Assembly (NCBI GenBank): GCA_019359675.1
Contig: JAHHGX010000074.1
Location: 1 to 64,000 of the forward strand
DNA length: 64,000 nt
Source: Calothrix sp. FI2-JRJ7
GTDB lineage: Bacteria; Cyanobacteriota; Cyanobacteriia; Cyanobacteriales; Nostocaceae
Reading direction: 5' to 3'
Shown: positions 1 through 9,347 of the stretch, in pieces
Layout: every line of letters begins with the position of its first letter
Numbering within the stretch: the stretch's first letter is position 1
The notes under the pieces: generated by a model
The model's database searches: none
Seen by the model: the letters and a program-made list of their open reading frames with translations, nothing else
Told to the model about the DNA's origin: nothing
Program-made: the position numbers and the translations under genes

Positions 1-134
1 GTTAGGAGTTAGGAGTTAGGAGTTAGGAGTTAGGAGTTAGGAGTTAGGAGTTAGGAGTTAGGAGTTAGGAGTTAGGAGTTAGGAGTTAGGAGTTAGGAGT
101 TAGGAGTTAGGAGTTAGGAGTTAGGAGTTAGGAG
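1..134. repeat. Heptanucleotide tandem array (GTTAGGA)n, STRR-type
   Basis: About 19 uninterrupted copies of the 7-mer GTTAGGA run from the window edge to position 134, so the left end is not seen. Short tandemly repeated heptamers (STRR) are established in heterocystous cyanobacteria. A second small repeat (ACTCAGC units near 151-168) follows before the MCE gene. There are no spacers, so this is not CRISPR. The copy number cannot be trusted because arrays like this often collapse in assemblies. Confidence 0.9.
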
Positions 135-209
135 ATAGCTAATATTCAATACTCAGCACTCAGCACTCATTACTAAATTAATAAACTTAAACGGGAGGAA
201 ATTAAAGAG

Positions 210-1721
210 ATGCGTTCATTGCGTACAGTCCGAGAAGGTACAGTAGGGTTACTATTCCTAGCTGGACTTAGTGTATTTGGGCTAATTTTTCTATGGCTCA
301 ATCGTTTTAATGCCACTCAAAGTAACTATAAAATCTTTGTTGACTTTACCAACGCTGGTGGGATGCAAAAAGGCGCCCCCGTTCGCTTTCGCGGTGTTAA
401 AGTAGGTAGAATTGCTGCAATTCGACCTGGAGTGAATAACGTTGAGGTGGAATTAGAAATTTCTCAACGTGACTTAGTTATTCCGCGAGATGTTAAAGTT
501 GAAGCGAATCAAAGCGGTTTAATTGCCGAAAGCCTTATTGATATTACACCTTTATCCAAGGTACCGCTTGAAGCCATTGCAGCTAAACCGTTAGAACCAA
601 ATTGTGACAATAAACAAATTGTTTGTAATAACTCACGTCTTAGAGGTCAAATTGGCGTTAACGTTGATGAAGTATTACGTTCAACGACAGAATTGGCAAA
701 TAGATATACCAACGAACAATTTTATCAAAATCTGAATCGCACGCTCGAACAAGGAGCAGTAGCTGCTGCTAACGTTGCCGAACTAAGTAAAAATTTAACA
801 GCATTGAGTAAAACTGCACAGAACCAACTCAGTACAACTTCTGGTGTAACAACTTCCGTACAGCGTGCAGCAAATCAAGTAAGCGTTTCAACAGCACAAC
901 TTACTGCAACTGCTGATAGAACTCTTAATAAATTTGGCAACACAGCAAATCAACTAAACTCTACAGTTGGTCAATTTAGTTCAACAGCAAACGAACTCCG
1001 TACCACAGCAGGTCAAGCAAATAAGCTACTTGGCAACCTCGATAGTCTTGTAACCACAAACCGTTCTTCTTTAGTTTCCACACTCAACAATATTTCTGCC
1101 AGCAGTAACCAACTGCGTGTAGCTGCTAGTGGTCTTTCACCAGCTATTAACCGCTTGACTCAAGGTGAATTAATTAAAAACTTTGAAACTCTTTCTGCAA
1201 ACGCAGCACTAGCATCAGCAAATTTACGCGATGCGACAAAAACTCTTACCGACCCTAAAAACGCTGTCGTTCTTCAACAAACATTAGATTCAGCCAGGGT
1301 AACATTTGAAAACACCCAAAAAATTACTTCTGACCTTGATGAGTTAACAGGAGACCCTAAATTCCGTACCAATCTTCGACAGCTTGTCAACGGTTTAAGC
1401 AGCTTAGTTTCTTCTACGCAACAGATAGAACAGCAAGTTCAAGTCGCGCAAACCCTTGATATGATGAAACGGAATCAAGTAATTCAAGTACCATCTGCAC
1501 CAGTGTCTACACCAACCGGGACATTTAGTACTTCAACACCAAATCAAATTTTCCCAGTTGCAGAATTTTCGCAAATTCCAGAAACAAAAGAAGCAATGCA
1601 GCGTAGACAATCTATAAACCGTTTAACGCGCGTTTTGAAGCAAAACACTGAGTCTGCAAAACTACCACAGAATACTAAAGATAAAAATCTTTCAGTAGAT
1701 AAAGACAAAACAGATAGATAA
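210..1721 (+). CDS. MCE/MlaD family lipid-transport protein
   Basis: This 503-residue protein is a predicted inner-membrane-anchored MCE (mammalian cell entry) protein. In this family such proteins act with an ABC ATPase and permease to move lipids across the envelope. A single N-terminal membrane segment spans about residues 11-32, followed by the MCE/MlaD domain at about 38-117, which contains the characteristic GAPVRFRGVKVG stretch. Residues 150-420 form a long Ala/Ser/Thr/Asn/Gln-rich helical region, and the tail is polar. The ATG is preceded by a good ribosome-binding site (GGGAGGA at 193-199). No ATPase or permease partner lies downstream; one may lie left of the window. The family is clear; the transported lipid is unknown. 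Confidence 0.9.
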   Translation: MRSLRTVREGTVGLLFLAGLSVFGLIFLWLNRFNATQSNYKIFVDFTNAGGMQKGAPVRFRGVKVGRIAAIRPGVNNVEVELEISQRDLVIPRDVKVEANQSGLIAESLIDITPLSKVPLEAIAAKPLEPNCDNKQIVCNNSRLRGQIGVNVDEVLRSTTELANRYTNEQFYQNLNRTLEQGAVAAANVAELSKNLTALSKTAQNQLSTTSGVTTSVQRAANQVSVSTAQLTATADRTLNKFGNTANQLNSTVGQFSSTANELRTTAGQANKLLGNLDSLVTTNRSSLVSTLNNISASSNQLRVAASGLSPAINRLTQGELIKNFETLSANAALASANLRDATKTLTDPKNAVVLQQTLDSARVTFENTQKITSDLDELTGDPKFRTNLRQLVNGLSSLVSSTQQIEQQVQVAQTLDMMKRNQVIQVPSAPVSTPTGTFSTSTPNQIFPVAEFSQIPETKEAMQRRQSINRLTRVLKQNTESAKLPQNTKDKNLSVDKDKTDR

Positions 1722-1740
1722 ATAAACATTGTGCATCAAA

Positions 1741-2379
1741 ATGAACCAATTTTTGGGTGCAGTTGCATCAGCTTGTGCTGCTTTTGCGGCAACTAATCTT
1801 GACGACATAATTATTTTAACGTTACTTTTCGCACAAGTAAACGCTAACTTTCGTAAGCGTCATATTATCATTGGACAATATTTAGGCTTTTCTATAATAA
1901 TCCTGGCTAGTTTACCTGGTTTTTTTGGTGGTTTAGTTATTAAACGTTCCTTAATTGGTTTGTTAGGATTTTTACCAATCATTATCGGTATATATCAATT
2001 AGTAAAACGTCAAAACGATGATAATGATGAAATCCAAGCTGTAACTGCAACTACAAATCGAGGCAATAATATATTTAATAACTTACTGGCGCCTCAAATT
2101 TACAACGTCGCCGCCGTGACTTTTGCTAACGGTGGTGATAATATCAGTATATATGTGCCTTTATTTGCAAGTAGTACTCTTCAGCAATTGCTTATAACTC
2201 TAATAGTTTTCTATATTTTGATTGCTGTATGGTGTTATTTAGGATACTTTTTTACACGACATCGTGCAATTACTGGCATTTTTAATAAATATGGAAGTAT
2301 ATTGGCGCCAATCGTATTAATTTGCCTAGGAGTCTACATTTTAATAGATAGCGGAAGTTTGGAACTTTTAGGCTTGTAG
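1741..2379 (+). CDS. Cadmium resistance transporter (CadD family)
   Basis: This 212-residue polytopic membrane protein resembles the CadD/LysE-superfamily transporters, which are linked to cadmium or other cation efflux. The N-terminal segment with ATNLDDIIILTLLFAQ and the mid-protein ANGGDNISIYVPLF are the acidic, helix-embedded motifs expected for the family. Five to six hydrophobic segments can be seen. A TTG lies slightly upstream at 1729, but the ATG at 1741 gives the normal N-terminus (MNQFLGAV) and is preferred. It starts 19 bp after the MCE gene and may be co-transcribed. Its stop codon lies inside a palindromic repeat (2376-2461), so the repeat sets its last residues. Metal specificity is not shown by sequence. 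Confidence 0.82.
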   Translation: MNQFLGAVASACAAFAATNLDDIIILTLLFAQVNANFRKRHIIIGQYLGFSIIILASLPGFFGGLVIKRSLIGLLGFLPIIIGIYQLVKRQNDDNDEIQAVTATTNRGNNIFNNLLAPQIYNVAAVTFANGGDNISIYVPLFASSTLQQLLITLIVFYILIAVWCYLGYFFTRHRAITGIFNKYGSILAPIVLICLGVYILIDSGSLELLGL

Positions 2380-2461
2380 GTTGGGTGGAGGCTTTGCGGA
2401 ACCCAACATTATAAATATACTAGGAACATGTTGGGTTACGCTGTCGCTATACCCAACCTAC
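2376..2461. repeat. Interspersed palindromic repeat (GTAGGTTGGGT family)
   Basis: The element starts GTAGGTTGGGTGGAG and ends with ACCCAACCTAC, with inner arms ACCCAACAT and ATGTTGGGT, so it can fold into a long imperfect hairpin. A half copy sits at 14741-14773 after ureG. The left end supplies the TAG stop of the CadD-like gene. It could also act as a transcription stop, although no T-run follows. Confidence 0.8.
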
Positions 2462-2492
2462 ATAACTATTCATCCGTTACATCCGTTGCAAA

Positions 2493-2774
2493 TTAATTCC
2501 AATCTTGTTCTTCGCGCTTACCGCGAGTTTTATACATACCACCTGCTTCATGTATAAGGCGAGTGCGCTCAAATAGCTGTTCTTCAGTTAAATTCCATTT
2601 TTGTAAAATTGTATCTAAATGGGCTTGAATGTCGCGGGCGCCAGGAAAGCCATTATAACGCACCCGCAAACGAGCTAATTCTGCTAAGTTAAGATCAGAT
2701 GGTTCGCCTTGAAGCAAACTCTCAATTATGGGGCGGTCACGATTATATTGGGGATGTTGCTGGTCTAGAGTCAT
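2493..2774 (-). CDS. DUF3288-like small cyanobacterial protein
   Basis: This protein of 93 residues has no known function. From memory it matches a conserved cyanobacterial family (DUF3288): an opening HPQYNRDRPIIESLLQGEP, a central LAELARLRVRYNGFPGARDI, a predicted helix ending in LTEEQLFERTR, and a charged tail EEQDWN. It is soluble, mostly helical, with no signal peptide. The frame can be extended two codons to a TTG at 2780, but the ATG at 2774 is preferred. It is convergent with the CadD-like gene across the 2376-2461 repeat and divergent from clpC. The family name is a recollection, not a search result. Confidence 0.7.
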   Translation of the reverse strand: MTLDQQHPQYNRDRPIIESLLQGEPSDLNLAELARLRVRYNGFPGARDIQAHLDTILQKWNLTEEQLFERTRLIHEAGGMYKTRGKREEQDWN

Positions 2775-3006
2775 AATCAATACTTTTTTGTCGTAACTAT
2801 ACCTAGAGAAAACTACCTAATAATAAGGCTTTCAAGCATTTTACTTAAGTAGGCGGCTAATACAACTCTAGGCATACGGCTCTCACTACTGTCACAGTGC
2901 TTAAAATAAAGATACATTATCTTTAAGAAAGTACAAACAACTTAAACTGAGGGTGAGATTCATTATCACCCAACGTCGTACCAGCAAGGGAGGCAATAGC
3001 CGGCTT

Positions 3007-5460
3007 ATGTTTGAACACTTCACTTCCCAAGCCATTCGGGTAATCATGTTAGCTCAGGAGGAGGCACGCCGCCTGGGGCACAATTTCGTCGGCACTGAGC
3101 AAATTCTCCTCGGGCTAATTGGAGAAGGAAACGGTGTTGCCGCCAAAGTGCTGAGTGACATGGGCGTTACCCTCAAAGATGCACGTCGCGAAGTCGAGAA
3201 GATTATTGGTCGAGGTTCTGGGTTCGTACCACCAGAGATTCCTTTTACCCCTAAAGTTAAAAGTTTATTTGAGCAAGCTTTTAAAGAAGCACGTACACTA
3301 GGCAACAATTACATTAGCACTGAACATTTACTCTTAGGTTTAACTGACGCAGGCGAAGGTGTTGCAGCTAAAGTACTACAAAATTTGGGTATTGACCTTA
3401 AAGAAGTTCGCACTGCTGTAATTCGCCGTTTGGGTGAAGAAGTAGCAGTGGCGCCGGGTGCTAGTAGTAGCGGTCCGCGTCGCAACCAGCAAAATCTTAC
3501 TATTGAAGAATTTGGTAAGAACTTGACCAAGCTAGCGCAAGAAGGCAAGCTTGACCCAGTTGTTGGTCGTGACAAAGAAATCGAGCGTACCGTTCAAATT
3601 CTCGGCCGTCGTACCAAGAACAATCCTGTATTAATAGGAGAACCTGGTGTTGGTAAAACAGCTATCGCCGAAGGTTTGGCGCAGCGTATTATCAACCAAG
3701 ATGTTCCTGATATTTTGATGGGCAAGCAGGTTGTTAGCCTTGATATGGGCTTACTTGTTGCAGGTACACGCTTCCGTGGCGACTTTGAAGAGCGTCTTAA
3801 GAAAATCATGGAGGAAATCCGCACTGCCGGAAATATCATCCTCGTGATTGATGAAATTCACACTTTGGTAGGCGCCGGTGGAGTTGAAGGTGGCATGGAT
3901 GCTGCCAATATTCTTAAACCAGCGTTAGCACGTGGCGAACTACAGTGTTTGGGCGCCACAACCCTCGATGAATATCGTAAACACATCGAGCGTGATGCAG
4001 CATTAGAGCGAAGATTCCAGCCAATTATGGTAGGCGAACCTTCAGTCCAAGAAACCATCGAGATATTATATGGTTTGCGCTCAGTATACGAGCAGCATCA
4101 CCGGGTTACTATTTCTGATGAAGCTTTACTAGCTGCCGCTACATTATCTGATAGATATATTTCCGACCGTTTCTTACCTGACAAAGCTATCGACTTAATT
4201 GACGAAGCAGGTTCGCGCGTGCGTTTGCGGAATTCACAAAACGCTGCAAGTCGTGAAATTAAACGCGAATTATTATTAGTCAGTAAAGATAAACAACAAT
4301 CTGTTCGTGTTCAAGACTTTGATAAAGCAGGAACACTGCGTGACAAAGAACTTGAGCTTGAAGAACAACTTAAAGCTGAAGAAAACGGGTTTATTAGTAA
4401 CCCCACTGTTGACGAAGAAGACATTGCACAAATTGTTGCTTCGTGGACTGGTGTTCCTGTCAACAAGCTTACAGAGTCTGAATCTGAAATGCTGTTGCAC
4501 CTCGAAGATACATTGCACCAGCGTTTAATTGGACAAGAGCAAGCTGTTACCGCAGTATCTCGTGCCCTTCGACGTGCGCGCGTTGGTTTGAAAAATCCAA
4601 ATCGACCAATTGCCAGCTTTATCTTCTCAGGTCCAACTGGTGTAGGTAAGACCGAGTTAGCAAAATCTTTGGCAGCATATTTCTTCGGCGCCGAAGATGC
4701 AATGATTCGTCTTGACATGTCCGAGTACATGGAACGTCACACCGTTTCCAAACTCATCGGCTCGCCTCCAGGTTATGTAGGCTACGATGAAGGTGGACAA
4801 CTTACCGAAGCAATTCGCCGCAAACCTTACACAGTGGTGCTATTCGACGAAATCGAAAAAGCGCACCCCGATGTATTCAATATGCTGTTGCAATTGCTTG
4901 ATGACGGACACCTTACCGATGCAAAAGGTAGAAAAGTGGACTTCAAAAACACTTTAATTATCTTGACATCGAATATTGGTTCCAAAGTTATCGAAAAAGG
5001 TGGTGGTGGTTTAGGGTTCCAGTTCGAGGATGCAGCTGAAGCGAGCTATAACCGCATCAAGAACTTGGTCAACGAAGAACTCAAAGCTTTCTTCCGTCCA
5101 GAATTCCTCAACCGTCTTGACGACATTATTGTCTTTACTCAACTTAACAAAGACGAAGTTAAGCAAATTGCTGACATTATGCTTAAAGACGTTTCTAACC
5201 GTCTAATTGAAAAAGGTATTACCCTCGAAGTTACCGAGCGCTTTAAAGACCGCGTGGTACAAGAAGGTTATGACCCAAGTTATGGCGCCAGACCATTACG
5301 TCGAGCTATTATGCGTCTGTTAGAAGACTCATTAGCCGAAGCAATGCTCTCTGGTCAAGTTGTCGATGGAGACAAAGCTGTAGTTGATGTTGACGACGAC
5401 GGTCAAATACGAGTCAGAAAATTAGAAAAACCTGAGTTACTTCTAGCTAACGTTAGCTAA
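3007..5460 (+). CDS. clpC: ATP-dependent Clp protease ATP-binding subunit ClpC
   Basis: This 817-residue class I Clp/Hsp100 AAA+ unfoldase feeds substrates to ClpP/ClpR. It has a double Clp N-domain (about 1-150). The first AAA+ module has Walker [11 protein letters not shown] near residue 211 and Walker [13 protein letters not shown]-containing middle domain ([18 protein letters not shown]) follows. The second AAA+ module has [10 protein letters not shown] near residue 541, Walker [11 protein letters not shown] and the sensor-2 region GARPLRRAI. The frame is open to a GTG at 2953, but the universal ClpC start [12 protein letters not shown] is at 3007. Length is normal for the family. It is monocistronic, followed by a strong terminator at 5485-5514. 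In cyanobacteria ClpC is generally essential (family knowledge). Confidence 0.97.
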   Translation: MFEHFTSQAIRVIMLAQEEARRLGHNFVGTEQILLGLIGEGNGVAAKVLSDMGVTLKDARREVEKIIGRGSGFVPPEIPFTPKVKSLFEQAFKEARTLGNNYISTEHLLLGLTDAGEGVAAKVLQNLGIDLKEVRTAVIRRLGEEVAVAPGASSSGPRRNQQNLTIEEFGKNLTKLAQEGKLDPVVGRDKEIERTVQILGRRTKNNPVLIGEPGVGKTAIAEGLAQRIINQDVPDILMGKQVVSLDMGLLVAGTRFRGDFEERLKKIMEEIRTAGNIILVIDEIHTLVGAGGVEGGMDAANILKPALARGELQCLGATTLDEYRKHIERDAALERRFQPIMVGEPSVQETIEILYGLRSVYEQHHRVTISDEALLAAATLSDRYISDRFLPDKAIDLIDEAGSRVRLRNSQNAASREIKRELLLVSKDKQQSVRVQDFDKAGTLRDKELELEEQLKAEENGFISNPTVDEEDIAQIVASWTGVPVNKLTESESEMLLHLEDTLHQRLIGQEQAVTAVSRALRRARVGLKNPNRPIASFIFSGPTGVGKTELAKSLAAYFFGAEDAMIRLDMSEYMERHTVSKLIGSPPGYVGYDEGGQLTEAIRRKPYTVVLFDEIEKAHPDVFNMLLQLLDDGHLTDAKGRKVDFKNTLIILTSNIGSKVIEKGGGGLGFQFEDAAEASYNRIKNLVNEELKAFFRPEFLNRLDDIIVFTQLNKDEVKQIADIMLKDVSNRLIEKGITLEVTERFKDRVVQEGYDPSYGARPLRRAIMRLLEDSLAEAMLSGQVVDGDKAVVDVDDDGQIRVRKLEKPELLLANVS

Positions 5461-5484
5461 ATTGTAACTTTAACTTAAATACAC

Positions 5485-5514
5485 AAGGGCACGACATCAT
5501 CGTGCCCTTTTTTT
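5485..5514 (+). terminator. Rho-independent terminator of clpC
   Basis: A perfect 10-bp stem (AAGGGCACGA pairing with TCGTGCCCTT, loop CATCA) is followed by a T-run of seven. It starts 25 bp after the clpC stop codon. Confidence 0.9.
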
Positions 5515-5955
5515 ACAGCTTGTAGCACGGGCCAAAGGCGCCTGTGCAGTCACTGTATTTATTTTTACCACAGAGGCACAGAGGGACAGAGAATAATTTG
5601 AGATTAATATAGGCGCCATCTTACAAAATATCGTAGAGACGCGATTTACTGAATGTCTCTACACATTTATAATTTTTACAATTCGATAGGACTTACGCTG
5701 CATAAACCTGGTTTCTACGCATTCATTGTCGCAGACAAATCGTCATTTTTATTACATGCTATCAACGTATATTCCAGGTTTCTAGGTTTTCATGCGTAAG
5801 TCCTGTTCGAGTACTAGTAGTTCATGTTATAAAATTTGGATGGCTTGAAAAATGAACCACATAAGCAGCGAGGATTTCCCGCTTTCTTAGACACGCTCGT
5901 ACACAGAGTAAGAATTATTAAAAAATCAACCTACCAAAATTCTTGATACAAACTA
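5515..5955. other. Gene-free stretch with repeats
   Basis: No coding frame is credible here. It holds a CCACAGAGGCACAGAGG-type repeat (about 5568-5592), an imperfect GTAGAGACG...GTCTCTAC hairpin (about 5632-5662) and the inverted-repeat element at 5688-5804. The rest is AT-rich with no recognised signal. Confidence 0.6.
5688..5804. repeat. MITE-like element with ACTTACGC termini
   Basis: An 11-bp perfect terminal inverted repeat, AGGACTTACGC (5688-5698) and GCGTAAGTCCT (5794-5804), encloses a 117-bp segment without an ORF. The interior also carries the related strings CCTGGTTTCT and CCAGGTTTCT. AGGACTTACGCA-type ends are common on small non-autonomous elements in cyanobacteria. No clear target-site duplication was found, so mobility is inferred. 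Confidence 0.6.
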
Positions 5956-6681
5956 TTAATTATTTGGTAAATTATCAGGGTCAATACCAATAGAACGTAG
6001 ATACTGTGCTAGCTTTTCCGCGCGTTGTTGTTCCTGTTCCGCGCGTTGTTGCTGATAAAATGCGTTTTCGTCTGCTGTCAAATAACGATTTCCTTGTTCT
6101 GAGTACCAACACAATAATTCTTGTTGAATACCAGCAAATATACCTCGATATCTTCCTATACCTAAACCGACTTCAGGCATCCAGTAAGGTTCACCAATTT
6201 GTAATTGATACGATTTGTCTACTAGCTTATACACTTCAAATGGTTGATGTTGGTCACGATACCAATATAGAGGGTTATAAATTACATAGTAAAGCACGCC
6301 CAGTTTCGCGTAAATATCACGTTTTTGGTCATATTCGGCGCCTGGTGTGTGAGATACTATTTCTAATGTCAAAATCGGTACTACTTCATTTTCTTCCCAA
6401 ACTGCATAGCTTCTGCGAGATTCTCCATCTTTTTTACGCGGAACCCCTAAACTCAGAAACCCATCAGGCACTACAGGTACTCTAGTACTAACGCCTGTTG
6501 TATGATAAATTCCCATATCTATACCAAAGAACCAATCCATTCGAGATGCCCAAATTGAGTTGAGTAAAAACAGTAAAACATTGGGCAAAAAATTTTGGTC
6601 TTCGTTATCCACAGGTGTATCGTCCGAACAAGGTAGCTCTTTTGTGCTTGGTAACGCAATTTTCTTGGGGTCACTAAGCAT
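5956..6681 (-). CDS. Uma2 family endonuclease (tandem copy A)
   Basis: This 241-residue protein of the Uma2/DUF820 family has a PD-(D/E)XK restriction-endonuclease-like fold and is greatly expanded in cyanobacteria. Visible core features are the VVPDGFLSLGVPR strand region, VVPILTLEIVSHTPG with the acidic/LEIVS motif, DIYAKLGVLYYVIYNP, and a Gln/Glu-rich helical tail with the repeated unit QQRAEQEQ. Lys in QKRDIYAKLG fits the catalytic pattern. A near-identical copy lies immediately upstream of it in transcription terms (6801-7505). Copy A has 7 extra tail residues (21 bp) where the QQRAE unit is duplicated. The biological role of Uma2 proteins is largely unknown. Confidence 0.85.
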   Translation of the reverse strand: MLSDPKKIALPSTKELPCSDDTPVDNEDQNFLPNVLLFLLNSIWASRMDWFFGIDMGIYHTTGVSTRVPVVPDGFLSLGVPRKKDGESRRSYAVWEENEVVPILTLEIVSHTPGAEYDQKRDIYAKLGVLYYVIYNPLYWYRDQHQPFEVYKLVDKSYQLQIGEPYWMPEVGLGIGRYRGIFAGIQQELLCWYSEQGNRYLTADENAFYQQQRAEQEQQRAEKLAQYLRSIGIDPDNLPNN

Positions 6682-7601
6682 AGTCTTTTATTTAACTCGC
6701 GAGTTCAATTATTTTATTATAGGTTTACAATCTAGGACACGATTTCTAGCTTGACTGTGAAGGCGCCTTTGTACGTTGTATATAGCTTTGAATTTTTTCA
6801 TTAGTTACTTGGTAAATTATCAGGGTCAACACCAATAGAACGCAAATACTGCGCTAGCTTTTCCGCACGTTGTTGTTGATAAAACGCATTTTCGTCTGCT
6901 GTCAAATAACGATTTCCTTGTTCTGAGTACCAACACAATAATTCTTGTTGAATACCAGCAAATATACCCTGGTATCTTCCTATACCTAAACCCACTTCGG
7001 GCATCCAATAAGGTTCACCAATTTGTAGTTGATACGATTTGCCTACTAGCTTATACACTTCAAATGGTTGATGTTGGTCACGATACCAATATAGAGGGTT
7101 ATAAATTACATAGTAAAGCACGCCCAGTTTCGCGTAAATATCACGTTTTTGGTCATATTCGGCGCCTGGTGTGTGAGATACTATTTCTAATGTCAAAATC
7201 GGTACTACTTCATTTTCTTCCCAAACTGCATAGCTTCTGCGAGATTCTCCATCTTTTTTACGCGGAACCCCTAAACTCAGAAACCCATCAGGCACTACAG
7301 GTACTCTAGTACTAACGCCTGTTGTATGATAAATTCCCATATCTATACCAAAGAACCAATCCATTCGAGATGCCCAAATTGAGTTGAGTAAAAACAGTAA
7401 AACATTGGGCAAAAAATTTTGGTCTTCGTTATCCACAGGTGTATCGTCCGAACAAGGTAATTCTTTCGTGCTTGGTAACACAATTTTCTTGGGGTCACTA
7501 AGCATAGTCTTTTATTTAACTCGCGAGTTCAATTATTTTATTATAGGTTTACAATCTAGGACACGATTTCTAGTTTGACTGTGAAGGCGCCTTTGTACGT
7601 T
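5964..7601. repeat. Direct tandem duplication of about 0.8 kb (Uma2 gene plus leader)
   Basis: Unit A covers about 5964-6777 (814 bp) and unit B about 6809-7601 (793 bp). They are nearly identical, including the leader with ATAGTCTTTTATTTAACTCG, and the 21-bp length difference is one extra tail unit. About 31 bp separate them. The high identity points to a recent duplication or continuing gene conversion. Confidence 0.9.
6801..7505 (-). CDS. Uma2 family endonuclease (tandem copy B)
   Basis: This 234-residue near-duplicate of the gene at 5956-6681 has the same Uma2 core and differs at only a handful of residues plus one 7-residue length change in the Gln/Glu-rich tail. Both the coding DNA and about 95 bp of upstream leader (including GGCGCCTTTGTACGTT) are conserved between copies, so each copy probably carries its own promoter. 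No premature stop is present, so both appear intact. An in-frame shadow frame inside the 3' part is not coding. Confidence 0.85.
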   Translation of the reverse strand: MLSDPKKIVLPSTKELPCSDDTPVDNEDQNFLPNVLLFLLNSIWASRMDWFFGIDMGIYHTTGVSTRVPVVPDGFLSLGVPRKKDGESRRSYAVWEENEVVPILTLEIVSHTPGAEYDQKRDIYAKLGVLYYVIYNPLYWYRDQHQPFEVYKLVGKSYQLQIGEPYWMPEVGLGIGRYQGIFAGIQQELLCWYSEQGNRYLTADENAFYQQQRAEKLAQYLRSIGVDPDNLPSN

Positions 7602-7802
7602 ATTTATAGCTTATTAGAGATTCCATAACAAACCCGTAATATATTTGCTCTGATCTATATTGCAATAGCTGGTTTATTTTGATTGTAGTGTTGTGAATAA
7701 TAAATAAAAACAAGCGAAGTGTTGTGCAATTCAATGAATACTTCAACTTTTTTGTAGCTAGTGATATTTGTATTTAGAATTTGCACATACGATAGAAGTA
7801 AT

Positions 7803-7930
7803 CCCAATACTGCTCGGTTAAGAGTTTTAATCCCCCCAACGGGGGGCTAAAAGCCTCTTAAAGTCCCCCGAATTCACGGGGGATTTAGGGGATCGATTTG
7901 AAGTTAATGTCTTAACCGAGCAGTATTGGG
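7803..7930. repeat. MITE-like element with perfect 20-bp terminal inverted repeats
   Basis: The 20-bp sequence CCCAATACTGCTCGGTTAAG (7803-7822) recurs as an exact reverse complement at 7911-7930. The 128-bp element has no ORF and contains nested C-rich/G-rich arms (ACCCCCCAACGGGGGGC type, and CCCCCGAATTCACGGGGG). It lies in the 486-bp gap between the Uma2 copy and murF. The rest of that gap is AT-rich with nothing else recognised. No target-site duplication was found. Confidence 0.75.
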
Positions 7931-7991
7931 GCGGGTTTAGTTTAGTTGTTATTTTGTTTGAAGGTTGTTATGTAACCCGCCCCCACGGTAT

Positions 7992-9347
7992 TTAACAATT
8001 ACATTCGGCGCGTAATTGGTTTACTACTTTTTCTAATCCTACTGAATGTGCTGCTTTAAATAGTAAACGGTCACCTGCTTGTACATATGACTTTAAGCGC
8101 GTCACCATTTCTGTATGACAAGTAAAACACTCAGATGGTATTCCTTCTGCGCTCTTAACTATTGTTTCAGCATCTTGTCCGTCAATTAATACCATAAGCG
8201 CATCTAAATTGAGATTTTTTACCATTTCACCAACGCGCTGATGTAATTGATGCGAACGTTCTCCTAATTCTTTCATGGCGCCTAATACTGCAATATGGCG
8301 CGTACCTGGTGTTTCTGCCAGTAAATTCAACGCTGCTAACATTGCTTCCGGCGCCGCATTATATGTCTCATCCAAAATTACCACATCGTTGGGTAACATA
8401 AACTGCTGCGAACGTCCAGATGGCATGTTAACTTCTACACCTGATTGTAACGACGTAAAGCTAATATCAAGCACTTTCGCTACAGCCAAAGCAGCTAAAT
8501 AATTAGTTGCATTATGGCGCCCAGCTAAGGGTAAAGGTAATCGCATTCCGCCAACTTCGATAGTATGATTATCGATTAAGCTGCCTTGGATATCACCACC
8601 CGATAATCCGTAGGTAATAACTTCACCCTGCCAGACTTTTGTAGCAACTTCCATCAACAGCGGGTTATCGTGGTTGAGAATAGCTACACCGTCAGCTGGC
8701 ATTTCGGCTAATAACTCACACTTTGCTTGGGCAATTGCATCTTCAGAACCAAGTAACTCAATATGCGCTGTTCCCACATTTGTAATTACTCCAATTGTCG
8801 GACGTGCAATATGCGTCAAATCAGCAATCTGCCCCATTCCACGCATTGCCATTTCAATCACAGCAAAATCGTGTTCTTTGCCAACCTCTAATAAAGTCTT
8901 TGGTACACCAATTTCATTATTAAAGTTCGCGTGTGTTTTGTGAACCTTTCCTTGTGTCGCCAAAACCGCAGCTATCAACTCTTTAGTAGTAGTTTTACCT
9001 ACAGAACCAGTTACACCAATCACTGGAATATCAAGGCTATCGCGCCACCAACGTGCAATATTTTGGTACGCTGTTAATGTATTTTTTACTCGGAGTATAG
9101 GCAACCCTTGATTCTCATACTCAAAATCAACAATTGCTGCGATGGCGCCAAATTCAATAGCCATAGACACAAACTTATGTCCATCAAACTTTTCACCGCG
9201 TAACGCTACAAATACCTCACCAGGTCTAATTAGCCTAGTGTCTGTTTGTATACCTATACTTATATTATTTAATGCTGCATTCGATAGATTTAAAGGCTTG
9301 GCGCCAGTAGCTTCAATTAACTTTGTGAGGGTGGCAGAACAGGACAT
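7992..9347 (-). CDS. murF: UDP-N-acetylmuramoyl-tripeptide--D-alanyl-D-alanine ligase MurF
   Basis: This 451-residue cytoplasmic Mur ligase adds D-Ala-D-Ala to the UDP-MurNAc tripeptide in peptidoglycan precursor synthesis. The N-terminal substrate-binding domain (about 1-100) contains DTRLIRPGEVFVALRGEKFDG. The central ATPase domain carries the P-loop GVTGSVGKTTTKE (about residues 110-122), the NFNNEIGVPKT motif and the AVIEMAMRGMGQI segment. The C-terminal domain has LDETYNAAPEAM and AVLGAMKELGE. All hallmark Mur motifs are present and the length is typical. It stands alone between repeat-rich gaps rather than in a dcw-type cluster, as is common in cyanobacteria. Confidence 0.95.
   Translation of the reverse strand: MSCSATLTKLIEATGAKPLNLSNAALNNISIGIQTDTRLIRPGEVFVALRGEKFDGHKFVSMAIEFGAIAAIVDFEYENQGLPILRVKNTLTAYQNIARWWRDSLDIPVIGVTGSVGKTTTKELIAAVLATQGKVHKTHANFNNEIGVPKTLLEVGKEHDFAVIEMAMRGMGQIADLTHIARPTIGVITNVGTAHIELLGSEDAIAQAKCELLAEMPADGVAILNHDNPLLMEVATKVWQGEVITYGLSGGDIQGSLIDNHTIEVGGMRLPLPLAGRHNATNYLAALAVAKVLDISFTSLQSGVEVNMPSGRSQQFMLPNDVVILDETYNAAPEAMLAALNLLAETPGTRHIAVLGAMKELGERSHQLHQRVGEMVKNLNLDALMVLIDGQDAETIVKSAEGIPSECFTCHTEMVTRLKSYVQAGDRLLFKAAHSVGLEKVVNQLRAECNC

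Noticed and set aside
4311-4730. Minus-strand open frames inside clpC (also 3054-3308, 3309-3575, 3594-3839, 3858-4058)
   Set aside because: They are antisense shadows of a strongly conserved coding sequence; their translations are Ser/Arg-rich without domain-like features.
6006-6485. Plus-strand open frames opposite the two Uma2 genes (also 7064-7309)
   Set aside because: They are antisense shadows; both occur at the same offset in the duplicated unit, as expected of mirrored DNA.
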